Positions 5,867 through 9,746 of a DNA stretch of 9,746 nt are shown one piece after another. The position numbers were made by a program, and so were the translations under genes. Source of the stretch: JAZGAE01 sp036475545. GTDB lineage: Bacteria > Pseudomonadota > Alphaproteobacteria > DATDPM01. The notes below the pieces were generated by a model. The model had not been told where the DNA came from and ran no database searches. It saw only the letters and a list, made by a program, of their open reading frames with translations. Each line of letters opens with the position of its first letter. Within the stretch, counting starts at the first letter, position 1. The stretch spans positions 1 through 9,746 of the forward strand of contig JAZGAE010000118.1 in the NCBI GenBank assembly GCA_036475545.1, in the 5' to 3' direction.

Positions 5867-7399
5867 ATGCAAGATATTTTGCGCCAGCTAGAGGAAAAGC
5901 GCGCCCTGGCCCGGGCCGGCGGGGGCGAGAAACGGGTCAAAACGCAGCATGACAAAGGCAAGCTCACCGCGCGCGAGCGGCTCGATGTCTTGCTCGACCC
6001 CGGCTCCTTCGAGGAGTGGGACATGTTCGTCGAGCACCGCTGCACCGACTTCCGCATGGGGGAGCAGAGGATTCCCGGCGACGGCGTCGTGACCGGCTAC
6101 GGCGCCATCAACGGCCGGCTCATGTTCGTCTTCAGCCAGGACTTCACCGTCTTCGGCGGCTCGCTGTCGCAGGCGCATGCCGAGAAGATCGCCAAGATCA
6201 TGGACCAGGCCATGAGGGTCGGCGCGCCGGTGATCGGGCTCAACGATTCGGGCGGCGCCCGCATCCATGAAGGGATCGATTCGCTCGCCGGCTACGCGCA
6301 GGTGTTCCAGCGCAACGTCGAGGCCTCCGGTGTGATCCCGCAGGTTTCCCTCGTCATGGGGCCGTGCGCCGGAGGGGCCGTGTATTCCCCGGCGATGACC
6401 GACTTCATCTTCATGGTCAAGGACACGTCTTATATGTTCGTGACCGGGCCCGACGTGGTGAAGACGGTGACCCACGAGGCCGTCAGCCACGAGGAGTTGG
6501 GCGGCGCCGTGACCCACAGCACGAAGTCGGGTGTCGCCGATCTCGCCTTCGAGAGCGACGTCGAAGCGCTCTCGCAGCTGCGCCGGTTCATGGATTTCCT
6601 GCCGCCCAACAACCGCGAGAAGCCGCCCGTGCGCGAGACCCGGGACCCTTCGGATCGGGTCGAGAGCTCTCTCGACACCCTGGTCCCCGCCGATCCCCAC
6701 AAGCCCTACGACATGATGGAGCTGATCCTGAAGCTCGTCGACGACGGGGACTTCTTCGAGCTCCAGCCCGATTACGCCAAGAACATCATCACCGGCTTCG
6801 CCCGCATGGAGGGCTCGACCGTCGGCGTCGTGGCCAACCAGCCGATGGTGCTGGCTGGCTGTCTGGACATCGATTCCTCCGTCAAGGCGGCCCGGTTCGT
6901 CCGCTTCTGCGACTGCTTCAACATCCCCATCCTCACCTTCGTGGACGTGCCCGGATTCCTCCCCGGCACCACGCAGGAGCACGGCGGCATCATCAAGCAC
7001 GGGGCCAAGCTGTTGTTCGCGTTCGCCGAAGCCACCGTGCCCAAGGTCACGGTGATTACGCGCAAGGCCTATGGCGGCGCCTACGACGTCATGAGCTCCA
7101 AGCACCTGCGCGGCGATCTGAACTTCGCCTGGCCTACCGCCGAGATCGCCGTGATGGGCCCCAAGGGGGCGGTCGAGATCATCTTCAAGAGCGATCTCGG
7201 CGACGCGAAGAAGATCGAGAAGCGCGCCGAGGAGTACCGCCAGAAGTTCGCCAATCCCTTCATCGCCGGCCATCGCGGCTTCATCGACGACGTCATCATG
7301 CCGCACAACACCCGCTGGCGGCTGTGCCGCTCGCTCGCCATGCTGCGCGACAAGAAGCTCGAGAACCCCTGGAAGAAACACAGCAACCTGCCGCTTTAG
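5867..7399 (+). CDS. pccB: Propionyl-CoA carboxylase, beta (carboxyltransferase) subunit
   Basis: This subunit transfers the carboxyl group from biotin to propionyl-CoA, giving (S)-methylmalonyl-CoA; in known PCCs it forms the beta6 core of an alpha6beta6 cytoplasmic enzyme. The 510 residues match bacterial PccB. The N half holds LNDSGGARIHEG near 124-135 and GPCAGGAVYSPAMTDF from 165, which contribute to the acyl-CoA site and oxyanion hole. The C half holds DVPGFLPGTTQEHGGIIKHG from about 360 and AYGGAYDVMSSKHL near 402-415. D407 in GGAYDVM aligns with Asp422 of Streptomyces coelicolor PccB, the residue tied to propionyl- over acetyl-CoA preference. ATG 5867 has AGGGGG (5856-5861) 5 bases upstream and the protein begins where the family does. 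pccA follows after 11 bp. Methylcrotonyl-CoA carboxylase beta is the main alternative, but overall sequence and partner favour PCC. Confidence 0.95.
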   Translation: MQDILRQLEEKRALARAGGGEKRVKTQHDKGKLTARERLDVLLDPGSFEEWDMFVEHRCTDFRMGEQRIPGDGVVTGYGAINGRLMFVFSQDFTVFGGSLSQAHAEKIAKIMDQAMRVGAPVIGLNDSGGARIHEGIDSLAGYAQVFQRNVEASGVIPQVSLVMGPCAGGAVYSPAMTDFIFMVKDTSYMFVTGPDVVKTVTHEAVSHEELGGAVTHSTKSGVADLAFESDVEALSQLRRFMDFLPPNNREKPPVRETRDPSDRVESSLDTLVPADPHKPYDMMELILKLVDDGDFFELQPDYAKNIITGFARMEGSTVGVVANQPMVLAGCLDIDSSVKAARFVRFCDCFNIPILTFVDVPGFLPGTTQEHGGIIKHGAKLLFAFAEATVPKVTVITRKAYGGAYDVMSSKHLRGDLNFAWPTAEIAVMGPKGAVEIIFKSDLGDAKKIEKRAEEYRQKFANPFIAGHRGFIDDVIMPHNTRWRLCRSLAMLRDKKLENPWKKHSNLPL

Positions 7400-7410
7400 T
7401 CGCGCCGCCG

Positions 7411-9396
<1,986 letters not shown>

Positions 9397-9609
9397 GGGT
9401 TGCGTGACCCTCGAGCGAGCGGCTGTGAAACGTAGCGCGGGCCTTGCGGCCGTCGCCAACGGAGGCGGGGCAAGCGAAGCTCAGGGTTCGCGCTAGACGA
9501 TCTGCGCGGCGAGGCGCCGGGGCCGGGCCGTGTAATCCGCACGCTCCCGCCGGTGCAACGGGTCGCCGCTCTGTTCCGTGCCTAGCGGTGAAGTCTGGAC
9601 CTTTACGCC
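9397..9609. other. Intergenic region between pccA and the acylphosphatase gene
   Basis: These 213 bp hold no credible gene or RNA that I can see. A dyad AGGGT-tgcgtg-ACCCT at 9396-9411 starts at the last base of the pccA stop codon. It could act as a weak terminator hairpin, but no T tract follows. The far end carries the second copy of the AGCGGTGA/AAGTCTGGAC motif. Confidence 0.5.
9584..9604 (+). repeat. Copy 2 of bipartite intergenic motif AGCGGTGA/AAGTCTGGAC-N-TTT
   Basis: AGCGGTGA (9584-9591) runs directly into AAGTCTGGAC (9591-9600, sharing one A), then one base and TTT. It matches the two boxes at 2193-2225 without the nine-base insert found there. It ends 5 bases before the acylphosphatase ATG, so it occupies the place where a ribosome site would be expected. 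Confidence 0.5.
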
Positions 9610-9746
9610 ATGGCTGAGCAATCGCAGACGAAAGCCGTTCGCGTCCGCATATCCGGGCGCGTTCAGGGCGTCTTCTTTAGGGCCTGGACCGTGGAGGAGG
9701 CGACCCGCCGAAATCTCGACGGCTGGGTCCGCAATTGCCGCGACGG
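9610..9746 (+). CDS. Acylphosphatase, N-terminal part (3' truncated)
   Basis: Acylphosphatase is a small cytoplasmic enzyme, usually about 90-100 residues, that hydrolyses the carboxyl-phosphate bond of acyl phosphates. The first 45 full codons are visible. They contain the substrate-binding signature GRVQGVFFRAW at residues 16-26, with the phosphate-binding arginine at R24, and GWVRNCRDG at 38-46, with the catalytic asparagine at N42. These are the two residues required in the family. ATG 9610 is the only usable start after an in-frame TGA at 9589-9591. There is no clear ribosome site; AAGTCTGGAC of the repeated motif lies 9 bases upstream. It follows pccA on the same strand after 213 bp, so it may have its own promoter. 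Whether its product serves propionyl metabolism is unknown. Confidence 0.93.
   Translation, partial: MAEQSQTKAVRVRISGRVQGVFFRAWTVEEATRRNLDGWVRNCRD

Noticed and set aside
5888..7381. 497-codon minus-strand open frame opposite pccB
   Set aside because: Same antisense artefact; the plus strand encodes a complete PccB with all motifs.
6364..7410. Upstream extension of the pccA frame through pccB, making a 1010-codon frame
   Set aside because: The extension is Arg-rich nonsense in the wrong frame of pccB. The biotin carboxylase fold begins exactly at ATG 7411, so this is not a fusion.
9554..9559. A lone TGCAAC in the acylphosphatase upstream region as another PccR-like half-site
   Set aside because: There is only one half, with no partner TGCA at one helical turn, so it is not distinguishable from chance.

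Overview
The window is dense, GC-rich chromosomal DNA, most likely from an alphaproteobacterium. The strongest taxonomic clue is an ATP12-family F1-ATPase assembly chaperone, a family essentially limited to Alphaproteobacteria and mitochondria. The neighbourhood (RluA-type pseudouridine synthase, HAD phosphatase, ATP12) is also a familiar alphaproteobacterial gene order. I see no insertion sequence, phage, CRISPR array, tRNA or rRNA. I did not find an undescribed system; the most interesting signals lie in the intergenic regions.

Layout. (1) Positions 1-464, plus strand: C-terminal part of an RluA/RluC-family 23S rRNA pseudouridine synthase, cut by the window edge. (2) 596-2104, minus strand: a DASS/SLC13 sodium-coupled anion symporter, convergent with the synthase and divergent from the next gene. 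(3) 2272-5761, plus strand: a tight three-gene unit of HAD phosphatase, AsmA-family envelope protein and ATP12 chaperone. Both junctions are 4-base GTGA stop/start overlaps. (4) 5867-9396, plus strand: pccB and pccA, the carboxyltransferase and biotin carboxylase/BCCP subunits of propionyl-CoA carboxylase, 11 bp apart. (5) 9610 to the end, plus strand: start of an acylphosphatase, cut by the window edge.

Function. pccBA makes (S)-methylmalonyl-CoA from propionyl-CoA, the entry step to succinyl-CoA. The mutase, the epimerase and any PccR-type regulator are not in view. An inverted repeat ATGCAA-N5-TTGCAT about 50 bp upstream of pccB resembles the TTTGCAAA-type operator of the short-chain fatty acyl-CoA regulator PccR, and is the best regulatory lead here. 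The DASS transporter could import C4-dicarboxylates, but its substrate cannot be read from the sequence.

Other signals. A bipartite motif (AGCGGTGA plus AAGTCTGGAC-N-TTT) occurs upstream of both the HAD gene and the acylphosphatase gene, 7.4 kb apart. A possible 14-codon upstream ORF overlaps the HAD start by ATGA. The DASS gene sits on the opposite strand inside what is usually a co-directional rluC-HAD-ATP12 neighbourhood.
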